Positions 26,268-34,423 of a stretch of 64,000 nt of DNA are shown here, piece after piece. A program made the translations under genes and the position numbers. The DNA is from Leisingera sp. ANG59 (GTDB taxonomy: Bacteria > Pseudomonadota > Alphaproteobacteria > Rhodobacterales > Rhodobacteraceae), in the NCBI RefSeq assembly GCF_013317235.1, contig NZ_WLCM01000006.1:87772-151771 (forward strand), written 5' to 3'. The notes beneath the pieces were generated by a model that had not been told where the DNA came from, did not search any database, and saw nothing but the letters and a program-made list of their open reading frames with translations. Position 1 is the first letter of the stretch; every line of letters starts with the position of its first letter.

Positions 26268-26348
26268 CGCACAGTTTTCTTGCCTTAAAGCCCTTCGCGG
26301 CCTAGCTTTTTCCCATAGCACGCCTGCATCCTGCATAGGGGGAAGCGA

Positions 26349-27554
26349 ATGAAGTTCAAGTCCGTTAAGGGCCAGAAAAACCTGCCGCGCTATTTTCCGG
26401 CAGTGTTTGCAAAGGTGAAGGCCATGGAGGTCGGCCAGCTGGATATCCAGCTTCCGGACGGGCGCATTTTCACAGCCAAGGGCAGGAACCCGGGACCTGC
26501 GGCCGACCTGATCATCCACCATCCCGATTGCTTTTCCCGCCTGATCCGGGAGGGCGACCTGGGCTTTTCAGACGCCTATTTGGAAGGCTGGTGGAGCACC
26601 TCCGACCTGCAAGCCTTTATGGATCTTGTGCATATGGGGGCGGAAACCGTTTATGACGGCTTTCCGGGCCAGGGACTGGCGCGCGCCTATGAACGCTTCC
26701 GTTTCTGGCTCCATCGCAACCACCGCCGCCAGGCCAAAAAGAACATCGCCCATCACTATGACTTGGGAAATGACTTCTACAGGCTGTGGTTGGATGACAC
26801 GATGACCTATTCCAGCGCCCTGTTCCGCAGCGGTCAGGACAGCCTTGAAAAAGCGCAGACTGCCAAATATGCCTCTTTGGTGGATCAGATGGGGGTCAAG
26901 CCCGGCGATCATGTGCTGGAGATCGGCTGCGGCTGGGGCGGCTTTGCCGAATATGCTGCAAGCCATCGCGGTTTACGGGTCACCGGACTGACAATCAGTA
27001 AGGAGCAGTTAAGGTTTGCCCGGCAACGGCTTGATAAGGTGGGGCTTTCAAGTAAAGTTGAACTGCGTTTGCAGGACTATCGCGATTGCCGCGGACAGTT
27101 CGACGGAATTGCGTCGATCGAGATGTTCGAGGCGGTTGGCGAGAAATACTGGCCCGCGTATTTCGGTGCGGTCCGCGACCGTCTGAAGCCCGGCGGCAAG
27201 GCGACACTTCAGATCATCACCGTGGCTGACCGGCGCTGGGAGGTCTACCGCAAAGGTGTCGACTTCATCCAGAAACATATCTTTCCCGGCGGCATGCTGC
27301 CGTCACCGGCGGTGCTGCGCGCCCAGGTGGAAAAGGCGGGTCTTGGCGTGGTCCGGTCCATCGAATTCGGCAGCAGTTACGACCAGACGCTCCGGCGCTG
27401 GCATGAGACATTCAACACCCGGTGGGACCGGATCGCAGCCCTTGGCTTTGATGAGCGCTTCCATAAGATGTGGAACTTTTACCTCACTTCCTGCGCCGCT
27501 GCCTTTAAGACTGGAAATTGCGACGTGACGCAGATTACAGTTGCGCATCGCTAA
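26349..27554 (+). CDS. cfa: Cyclopropane-fatty-acyl-phospholipid synthase family methyltransferase
   Basis: A 401-residue SAM-dependent enzyme of the mycolic-acid/CFA synthase family, acting on membrane phospholipid acyl chains. The N-terminal region includes FSDAYLEGWWSTSDLQAFM; the SAM domain has NIAHHYDLGNDFYRLWLDDTMTYSSALF, the glycine-rich VLEIGCGWGGFAEYAA (near 190) and FDGIASIEMFEAVGEKYWPAYF. HKMWNFYLTSCAAAF is the usual C-terminal end. RBS GGGGGAAG. Roseobacters carry several paralogues, so the exact modification is uncertain. Confidence 0.88.
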   Translation: MKFKSVKGQKNLPRYFPAVFAKVKAMEVGQLDIQLPDGRIFTAKGRNPGPAADLIIHHPDCFSRLIREGDLGFSDAYLEGWWSTSDLQAFMDLVHMGAETVYDGFPGQGLARAYERFRFWLHRNHRRQAKKNIAHHYDLGNDFYRLWLDDTMTYSSALFRSGQDSLEKAQTAKYASLVDQMGVKPGDHVLEIGCGWGGFAEYAASHRGLRVTGLTISKEQLRFARQRLDKVGLSSKVELRLQDYRDCRGQFDGIASIEMFEAVGEKYWPAYFGAVRDRLKPGGKATLQIITVADRRWEVYRKGVDFIQKHIFPGGMLPSPAVLRAQVEKAGLGVVRSIEFGSSYDQTLRRWHETFNTRWDRIAALGFDERFHKMWNFYLTSCAAAFKTGNCDVTQITVAHR

Positions 27555-27582
27555 CTGAACCGCGCCACGGAATTGACCTGAT

Positions 27583-28023
27583 ATGCCCACCGGAGCTCGA
27601 CTTGCCGCCGCAATATCCCTGGCTACTCTGGCGTTCATTGTATCCTTTCTGGTCATGCCGCAGCTGCCCGAGGGCACCAACTTCGGATATTTTGTGCATA
27701 TAAACGTGGTGCTGGGGCTGCTTTGCGGCTGGATCTTCATGGGCAAACGCGCCGGCCGCGGGGTTGTCCCTGCGATCAACAATGGCCTGACTGGCATGGC
27801 TGTCCTGGTGCTGTGGGCGCTGTTTGTTCAGGGCGCATGGGAAATGTTCCGCCTTGCCATGCGGCACCGCTACGGCGGCCCGTTCGAGGCGCTGTCGCAG
27901 ATCTTTGTCATTGGCATGGAATACTTCTTTCTTATCGCCGTGCCGTCGGTGGTGATACCCTTGGTGGTTGGCGGGGCGCTGGCTGGTCTTGTAACCGAAA
28001 ACGCCTCGCATCGCTGGCGCTGA
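27583..28023 (+). CDS. trgA: TrgA-family membrane protein (tellurite resistance)
   Basis: A 146-residue inner-membrane protein with about four hydrophobic helices (near 7-26, 35-52, 66-84, 105-133). Its sequence pattern (FGYFVHINVVLGLLCGWIFMGKRAG, INNGLTGMAVLVLWALFVQG) and its place ahead of a TrgB-like gene and cysK match the tellurite resistance locus described in Rhodobacter sphaeroides. Role inferred from that synteny. Confidence 0.8.
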   Translation: MPTGARLAAAISLATLAFIVSFLVMPQLPEGTNFGYFVHINVVLGLLCGWIFMGKRAGRGVVPAINNGLTGMAVLVLWALFVQGAWEMFRLAMRHRYGGPFEALSQIFVIGMEYFFLIAVPSVVIPLVVGGALAGLVTENASHRWR

Positions 28024-28054
28024 AATACCTTGCAATAAAAACAGGTTGTCTCCC

Positions 28055-29179
28055 GTGGCTGATCTCTTCTTCTTTGGCTCGCTGCGCCATTTGCCATTGC
28101 TTGAACTGGTTCTGGGCCGCTGCGGTGACGCGCTCAGGGCACAGCCTGCCAAACTGCCCGGTCACGGTGTCTATCAGGTGGTTGGCCAGCCTTTTCCGGC
28201 AATCGAGGAACGTCAGGGCGCTACGGCGGATGGTGTGCTGGTACGGGATCTGTCGCCAGCCGACCTGGATGCCCTGAATTACTACGAAGGAGGCTTCGGT
28301 TACGCGCTCAAGCCTGTTGCTGTGCATCTGCCGGATGGAAGCACGGCCGCGGCTGAGGTCTACTTCCCGGAGCCGGGGCTTTGGCAGACGGCGGAGCCCT
28401 GGGATCTGGCGGCCTGGGTGGCTGAATGGGGGGGGCTGTCTTTGCGCGCGGCAGAAGAAGTGATGGCCTATTATGGCCGGTTGAGCGCGGAGGAAGTCGC
28501 TCGCTGCTTTCCGGCTGTCCGCCGCCGCGCTGCCGCGTGGCTGGCCGGGCAGGCCCGGCCTGGCGACGGTGTGCATGACCTCAGCCGTGACGTGATCGTT
28601 CACAACCATAACCGTGCCTATCTCAACTTCTTTGCTATGGAGGAGATGGACCTGCAGTTCCGCCGGTTTGACGGCAGTATGAGCCCGGTAATGAACCGGT
28701 CTGCATCGATGGCGGGCCATGCGGCAGTGGTGCTGCCCTACGATCCGGTGCGCGACCAGGTGCTGCTGGTGGAACAATTCCGCGCACCACCCTTCATGAT
28801 GGGGGACGCCCGCCCTTGGATGTGGGAGCCGGTCGCCGGTGTGATCGACCCGGGCGAAACCGCCGAGGATACCGCGCGGCGGGAAGCGGTGGAGGAGGCG
28901 GGCGTTACCGTCCAGCATCTGGAAGCCGTGGCACGGGGCTATCCCTCCAGCGGAGCGCTGGCGGAATATATTCATATTTTCATTGGAATAGCGGATCTTG
29001 CTGATGTCTCGGGCGGCGGTGGCGTTGCTGGCGAGGGTGAAGACATCCGCAGCCAGATCCTCAGTTATGAGGAACTTATGGCCGGGATTGACGCGCAGAC
29101 TTATCAGGACATGCCGCTGGTGACTGCGGCGCTGTGGCTGTCACGGCACCGTGAAGGGCTGCGCGCACAGTATTCCTGA
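28055..29179 (+). CDS. trgB: TrgB-type protein: gamma-glutamylcyclotransferase-like plus Nudix domain
   Basis: A 374-residue two-domain protein. The N-terminal part begins ADLFFFGSLRHLPLLELVLG and contains DLDALNYYEGGFGYALKPVAV, the gamma-glutamylcyclotransferase-like (AIG2) pattern. The C-terminal part is a Nudix hydrolase with a complete box GVIDPGETAEDTARREAVEEAGV in ADP-ribose-pyrophosphatase style (near residues 263-285). GTG at 28055 is taken as start because the family begins at ADLFFF-type sequence; TTG at 28046 is possible. It follows trgA by 31 bases and precedes cysK. Confidence 0.83.
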   Translation: MADLFFFGSLRHLPLLELVLGRCGDALRAQPAKLPGHGVYQVVGQPFPAIEERQGATADGVLVRDLSPADLDALNYYEGGFGYALKPVAVHLPDGSTAAAEVYFPEPGLWQTAEPWDLAAWVAEWGGLSLRAAEEVMAYYGRLSAEEVARCFPAVRRRAAAWLAGQARPGDGVHDLSRDVIVHNHNRAYLNFFAMEEMDLQFRRFDGSMSPVMNRSASMAGHAAVVLPYDPVRDQVLLVEQFRAPPFMMGDARPWMWEPVAGVIDPGETAEDTARREAVEEAGVTVQHLEAVARGYPSSGALAEYIHIFIGIADLADVSGGGGVAGEGEDIRSQILSYEELMAGIDAQTYQDMPLVTAALWLSRHREGLRAQYS

Positions 29180-29205
29180 GCCGCTTCCCGGCTTGTGGTC
29201 GCCGG

Positions 29206-30282
29206 GTGCCTTGGATACACGTTGGGGGAACGATCGAAAGGGATACCATGCGCATTGCACGCGATCTGGCTGATGCCGTCGGCCACACACCTCTTATCCG
29301 CCTGAACCGCGTCAGCGAAGAGACCGGCTGCGAGATCCTGGGCAAGGCGGAATTCATGAATCCGGGCCAGTCGGTCAAGGACCGCGCGGCGCTTTACATC
29401 ATCCGCGATGCTATCGCCCGCGGAGAGCTGAAGCCAGGCGGCACCATCGTTGAGGGCACCGCAGGCAACACCGGCATCGGCCTGGCGCTGGTTGGGGCTT
29501 CGATGGGCTTCAAGACGGTCATCGTAATCCCGGAAACCCAGTCCGAGGAAAAGAAGGACATGCTCCGCCTGGCGGGCGCGCAGCTGGTTCAGGTGCCCGC
29601 AGCGCCCTACAAGAACCCCAACAACTACGTGCGCTATTCCCAGCGTCTGGCGGAGAAGCTGGCCAAAACCGAACCCAACGGCGCCATCTGGGCCAACCAG
29701 TTCGACAACGTCGCCAATCGCCAGGCTCATCTGGAAACCACCGGCCCGGAAATCTGGGAACAGACCGGCGGCAAGGTGGATGGTTTCGTCAGCGCCGTCG
29801 GCTCCGGCGGCACGATTGCAGGCGTCGCCGAGGCGCTGCAGCCCAAGGGCGTGAAGATCGCGCTGGCCGACCCGATGGGCGCGGCCCTTTATTCCTATTA
29901 CACCAAGGGTGAGTTGGCCTCCGAGGGCAGCTCGATCACCGAGGGTATCGGCCAGGGCCGCATCACCAAAAATCTCGAAGGCTTCACCCCGGATTACAGC
30001 TATCAGATTTCTGATGCTGAAGCGGTGCCTTACGTATTTGACCTGTTGCACGACGAGGGCCTGGTGCTGGGCGGTTCCACCGCGATCAATATCGCCGGTG
30101 CCGTGCGGATGGCCAAGGAGATGGGCTCTGGCAAGACAATCGTGACGGTGCTGTGCGATTACGGCACCCGTTACCAGTCCAAGTTGTTCAACCCGGATTT
30201 CCTTCGTGAAAAGAACCTGCCGGTGCCGGAGTGGATGACCCACACGCCCGCGTCGATCCCCGGTGTTTTTGAGGACGTATGA
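29206..30282 (+). CDS. cysK: Cysteine synthase A (O-acetylserine sulfhydrylase)
   Basis: PLP enzyme making cysteine from O-acetylserine and sulfide. Internal lysine motif FMNPGQSVKDRAALYIIRDA, GTAGNTGIGLALVGASMGFK and the phosphate loop VGSGGTIAGVAEAL are clear. With the first ATG the protein is 358 residues; starting at the ATG at 29248 (MRIARDLADAVGHTPLIRL) gives about 344, which matches the family better, so the true start may be 29248. The order trgA-trgB-cysK is conserved in the tellurite locus of R. sphaeroides. The stop overlaps the next gene (ATGA). Confidence 0.93.
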   Translation: MPWIHVGGTIERDTMRIARDLADAVGHTPLIRLNRVSEETGCEILGKAEFMNPGQSVKDRAALYIIRDAIARGELKPGGTIVEGTAGNTGIGLALVGASMGFKTVIVIPETQSEEKKDMLRLAGAQLVQVPAAPYKNPNNYVRYSQRLAEKLAKTEPNGAIWANQFDNVANRQAHLETTGPEIWEQTGGKVDGFVSAVGSGGTIAGVAEALQPKGVKIALADPMGAALYSYYTKGELASEGSSITEGIGQGRITKNLEGFTPDYSYQISDAEAVPYVFDLLHDEGLVLGGSTAINIAGAVRMAKEMGSGKTIVTVLCDYGTRYQSKLFNPDFLREKNLPVPEWMTHTPASIPGVFEDV

Positions 30283-32744
30283 CACCTATTATAACCGCTT
30301 TGCGGAACCTGCTGCTGGGGCTGGTCCTTGTGACCGGCCTCGCAGTGCCTGCGCTGGCACAGCTGACCGCTGAGTCCCGCGCCTACTACCAGAACTGGCT
30401 CAAGACCGCGAACCGCGCAGAGGAAGTGATCGACGCCAGCCGCGCCTCCAGTGCCGCCCTGGAAGCCCTGCGCAAAGAGCTGACCAGCTACCGCCAGCGG
30501 TTCCTGGAAGCGCGGACGGAAAACGGCGACCGTATCAAAACACTGGAAGGCCAGATCAGCGCTCTCGGCAAGGCGCCGGAGGAGGGGGAGAGCGAACCCG
30601 AGGACATCGCCCGGCTGCGTGCTTCGCTGGAAGAGCAGCTCCGGGATCTGAAGGTGCCGCGCATCGTTTCCGAAGAGGCTTACAGCCGCGCCAACGGCCT
30701 GATTTCCGAGATTGACAAGATCATCCGTGAGCGCCGCACCCGCAAGCTCCTGGAACGCGGCCCGTCGCCGCTGAATCCGGAACACTGGCCGGGCGCCTTG
30801 CGCACTCTCAGCCGGTCGGCTAGCTCCATCTGGAACGAGACTGCTTCAAGGATCGGCAGCGCAACCACTGCCGAACGGATACAAAACAGCCTGCCAGCCC
30901 TGCTGTTGCTCCTGGCCATTGCCGCGTTTCTGCTGCTGAGGGGGCGTCCCTGGGCCCATGCAGCCGGCGACTATCTGCGCCAGTTCGGCAGCAGCGGCCG
31001 CGGTGTCTGGGGCTTTGTCGTGTCCTTGCTCGAAGTCATCCTCCCTTTTATCGGCATCATCTGCCTGGCCGCCGCGGTGGAGCTGTCGGGCATACTGGGC
31101 AGCCGCGGCTCGCTCTTGCTGGACTATGTGCCGGGATGGGCGCTGGTGATCCTGTCGTTCCACTGGCTTGGCAACCAGCTGTTCTCCAACCGGCTCGACA
31201 ACGATCTGGTGCCGGTGCAGGAGGGGCGCCTGAATGAAACCCGGCTGATGGTCGATATCCTGGCGGTGATCCTGGTGATGCAGGACGCGCTGGTGAAGCT
31301 GGAAAACATCGAAACCATCCCGTCCTCCGTCCATGCGGTTGCCAGCTTCCCGCTGATCACTGCGGCGGCACTTGTGCTGCTGCGGCTGCACCGGATCGGC
31401 GCCAAACGCCGCCAGAAGCAGACGGCAGACACCGCAGAAGACGGCGCCATTGCTGCCGGGGCCAACCGCATCCTGGCCTTTGCGCGGCGCGCCAGCTACT
31501 TGTTGGGATTTGTTTCTCCGCTGCTGGCTGCGTTCGGATATGTCAACGCGGCCGAGGCGCTGATCTACCCGGCGGTGTCCACACTGGCGCTGCTGGCAGC
31601 GCTGCTGGTATTCCAGAGGTTCCTGGGCGACGTCTACGGCTGGCTGTCCGGCAAGGGCTCTGCAGCGCAGGAGTCGCTGTTTGCGGTCTTGATCGGCTTC
31701 CTGCTGGCCGCCCTGGCGCTGCCGCTGCTGGCGCTGATCTGGGGCGCGCGGGTGGCAGACATGACTGAACTCTGGTCGCGCTTCCTTGAGGGGTTCCAGA
31801 TCGGCGGCACCCGCATTTCGCCAACCGCCTTCCTGACCTTCGCGGTGGTCTTTGCCGCCGGTTACGCACTGACCCGGCTGATCCAAGGCTCTTTGCGCAA
31901 CTCGCTGCTGCCCAAGACCAAGATCGATCCGGGCGGGCAGAATGCCATCACCTCGGGCCTCGGTTACGTAGGCATCTTCCTGTCGGCGTTGATCGCCATT
32001 TCCATGGCGGGGCTCGACCTGTCGTCGCTCGCCATCGTTGCCGGTGCGCTGTCGGTTGGTATTGGCTTTGGCCTGCAAAACATCGTGTCGAACTTCGTCT
32101 CCGGCATCATACTCTTGATCGAACGCCCGGTCTCCAAGGGAGACTGGATCGAGGTCGGCGGGCTGATGGGCTACGTGCGCGACATTTCGGTGCGCTCCAC
32201 CCGGATCGAAACCTTTGACCGTACCGATGTGATCGTGCCGAACTCGGACCTGATCAGCGGAACCGTCACCAACTACACCCGCGGCAACACCGTCGGCCGG
32301 GTGATCGTGCCGGTGGGCGTCGCCTATGGTACCGACCCGCGCAAGGTCGAGGCCATCCTGGCCGAGATAGCCAAGGGGCATCCGATGGTGCTGCTGAACC
32401 CCGCGCCCTCGGTGGTGTTCCAGGGCTTCGGTGCCGACTCCCTCGATTTCGAGATCCGCGCGATCCTGCGCGACGTGAACTGGGTGCTGTCGGTGAAATC
32501 CGACATGAACTACGAAATCGCCAAGCGGTTCCAGGAGGAAGGGATCGAGATCCCCTTCATGCAGCGCGACATCTGGATCCGCAATCCGGAGGCGCTGGCC
32601 CAGACCAAGGCAGCCCCTGCCGCAGGGGAGCCCGCGATCTCCCTGGCCTCCGCCCCCGCGGCGACTCCGTCCAAGCCGGACCTGGACGATTTGCAGCAAG
32701 ATCCAAACGAGGATGCTGATGGAGAGTCAGATGCTGACAAGTGA
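30279..32744 (+). CDS. Large mechanosensitive channel, DUF3772-MscS type
   Basis: An 821-residue inner-membrane channel. A signal peptide (1-27) is followed by a periplasmic coiled-coil DUF3772 region (to about 165), roughly eleven hydrophobic helices (200-590) and the MscS core. The pore-lining helix is LSSLAIVAGALSVGIGFGLQNIVSNFVSG, then IILLIERPVSKGDWIEVGG and DRTDVIVPNSDLISGTVTNYTR of the beta domain. The C-tail is Pro/Ala-rich and acidic. Such channels release solutes on hypo-osmotic shock. The start overlaps cysK by 4 bases and the end overlaps alaX by 14. Confidence 0.92.
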   Translation: MTPIITALRNLLLGLVLVTGLAVPALAQLTAESRAYYQNWLKTANRAEEVIDASRASSAALEALRKELTSYRQRFLEARTENGDRIKTLEGQISALGKAPEEGESEPEDIARLRASLEEQLRDLKVPRIVSEEAYSRANGLISEIDKIIRERRTRKLLERGPSPLNPEHWPGALRTLSRSASSIWNETASRIGSATTAERIQNSLPALLLLLAIAAFLLLRGRPWAHAAGDYLRQFGSSGRGVWGFVVSLLEVILPFIGIICLAAAVELSGILGSRGSLLLDYVPGWALVILSFHWLGNQLFSNRLDNDLVPVQEGRLNETRLMVDILAVILVMQDALVKLENIETIPSSVHAVASFPLITAAALVLLRLHRIGAKRRQKQTADTAEDGAIAAGANRILAFARRASYLLGFVSPLLAAFGYVNAAEALIYPAVSTLALLAALLVFQRFLGDVYGWLSGKGSAAQESLFAVLIGFLLAALALPLLALIWGARVADMTELWSRFLEGFQIGGTRISPTAFLTFAVVFAAGYALTRLIQGSLRNSLLPKTKIDPGGQNAITSGLGYVGIFLSALIAISMAGLDLSSLAIVAGALSVGIGFGLQNIVSNFVSGIILLIERPVSKGDWIEVGGLMGYVRDISVRSTRIETFDRTDVIVPNSDLISGTVTNYTRGNTVGRVIVPVGVAYGTDPRKVEAILAEIAKGHPMVLLNPAPSVVFQGFGADSLDFEIRAILRDVNWVLSVKSDMNYEIAKRFQEEGIEIPFMQRDIWIRNPEALAQTKAAPAAGEPAISLASAPAATPSKPDLDDLQQDPNEDADGESDADK

Positions 32745-33456
32745 GCTGCTGTTCCGCAAGGACACTTATGCCCGGATGACTGAGGCACAGGTGCTGACAC
32801 ATACGGAGCAGGGCGGCATCATATTGGACCGCACCCTGTTTTATGCAACTGGCGGCGGCCAGCCCGGCGACAGCGGCAAGCTGTTGTGGGCCGAGGGGCA
32901 GTGCGAGATTACGACAACGGTGAAAGGTGAGGAGGGTGCCATTTTGATGATCCCGGCGGAGGGTTCTGACCTGCCGCCGGAAGGCGCCACCGTGACCCAG
33001 GTGCTCGACTGGGATCGCCGCTATGGCCACATGCGCGTCCACACTGCGCTCCACCTTCTCTCGGTGGTGATTCCTTTGGAGGTCACAGGCGGGTCCATTA
33101 GTGCTGAGAAGGGGCGGCTGGATTTCAACATGCCAGAGGCGCCGAAGGACAAGCAGGCGCTGCAGGACCAGCTTCAGGCGCTGATCGACCGTGATCTGCA
33201 GGTGACGGAGGATTGGATCACCGACGCCGAACTGGACGCCAACCCGCAACTGGTCAAGACCATGTCGGTGTCGCCGCCGCGCGGGGCAGGGCAGGTGCGG
33301 CTGGTGCGGATCGGCACTGAAGACGAGCAGGTAGACCTGCAGCCCTGCGGCGGCACCCATGTGAAGCGCACCGGTGAAATCGGCCGCATCCGCCTTGGAA
33401 AGGTTGAGAAAAAGGGCAAACAGAACCGCCGCGTCTACCTGCATCTGGAGGCCTGA
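32731..33456 (+). CDS. alaX: Alanyl-tRNA editing protein AlaX
   Basis: A 241-residue free-standing deacylase that clears Ser (or Gly) mis-charged on tRNA-Ala. Zinc ligands are HTALH (near residues 108-112) and CGGTH (near 206-210); TLFYATGGGQPGDSG is the conserved editing-domain loop. ATG at 32731 is chosen because GGAG lies 6 bases before it; two earlier in-frame ATGs (32713, 32719) lack this spacing. It overlaps the MscS gene end. Confidence 0.92.
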   Translation: MLTSELLFRKDTYARMTEAQVLTHTEQGGIILDRTLFYATGGGQPGDSGKLLWAEGQCEITTTVKGEEGAILMIPAEGSDLPPEGATVTQVLDWDRRYGHMRVHTALHLLSVVIPLEVTGGSISAEKGRLDFNMPEAPKDKQALQDQLQALIDRDLQVTEDWITDAELDANPQLVKTMSVSPPRGAGQVRLVRIGTEDEQVDLQPCGGTHVKRTGEIGRIRLGKVEKKGKQNRRVYLHLEA

Positions 33457-33536
33457 AAAACTTTTGGGGGTAAGTGAAGTTTTTGCAGTTTCAGCCCTTG
33501 CATTTCCCCGGCTGATCCTTCAAAAGCCCCCTCAAC

Positions 33537-33626
33537 GGAGAGGTGGCCGAGTGGTCGAAGGCGCACGCCTGGAAAGTGTGTAGGCGGGAAACCGTCTCCA
33601 GGGTTCGAATCCCTGTCTCTCCGCCA
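33537..33626 (+). tRNA. tRNA-Ser (anticodon GGA)
   Basis: 90 bases with CCA encoded. Acceptor GGAGAGG (33537-33543) pairs with TCTCTCC before G-CCA. The anticodon arm CACGC-CTGGAAA-GTGTG gives anticodon GGA. A long variable arm (GGCGGGAAACCGTC region) and T-arm AGGGTTCGAATCCCT complete a class II serine tRNA. Confidence 0.97.
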
Positions 33627-34423
33627 TAACCCTGACATTGGTGCTGATGGTGCTGATGGTGCGGCCCTGTGCGGCGCAGTAGCGTGTTGCAGACCGGCTG
33701 GTTGCCTCAGGTTTGACTAAATTCCTTTCGGCTATTTGCTTGTTAACCGATCCGCGGCTCGCTGCCTTTTTGCTGCCTTGATTCGTGTCTTTCTGTGTAA
33801 TCTTTGGCCGATCCGGGAAACAAAACCCTGCAAAGGCACGTAATTGGTTGCCTTGAGGGTACTAATCTCAGGCGCGCGCTGGCAGAATGGGGCGAACGGC
33901 ACTGAGCGCACCCGGAAATTTCCATGTTTCGGAAATGGAAACCGATCCGGTGCTGAAACAGCCCCTATATGGTGAAAATGGCATGTTTCCTCCTCTTCGG
34001 GACACGGCTTTGACTGGAAACTGGAAACAGTCAGCGGCATTGGGATCCGATGCGGACCGCAGTTTTAGAGCCGGACGGCGAAATGGGGGGAATTTTAGGC
34101 AATTTTTTGGCTTTGTCGGCCGCCGCGCCTAAAGTATGCATGAGTCAGCCCATTGGGGGGCATGTTCTGCAAGCTGCTGGACTGTGGTTGACTGATAAAG
34201 TTTTAATTTAAGTCTTCGTGCCGCGATAAGCGCACTCCACTGATCCGAAAAGCGACTGCAATCCGGCTGCGTGCTGCTTGAGCACGCAAACCAGAACGCT
34301 TGAGCGGACTGGCCCTCTCGCTGCATGGGCAGGTGTTTTTGACTGCGGCATTCCGCATGACTGTGCGGCTGCCCGGCTGGCCCGAACGATGGGGCTTGGG
34401 GCCAATCCGGCGAGGAGAAGGTA
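33627..34423. other. Gene-poor spacer of about 800 bases
   Basis: No open frame here has a good start, ribosome site and recognisable protein. The base composition is more AT-rich than the neighbours. Short direct repeats occur at the tRNA-proximal end (TGCTGATGG twice near 33639-33660). The last 200 bases probably hold the promoter of the RTX gene. An unrecognised small RNA or degraded gene cannot be excluded. Confidence 0.5.

Noticed and set aside
33732-34132. Overlapping short open frames on both strands in the tRNA-RTX spacer
   Set aside because: No ribosome site and no family resemblance; the two strands give equally long frames.
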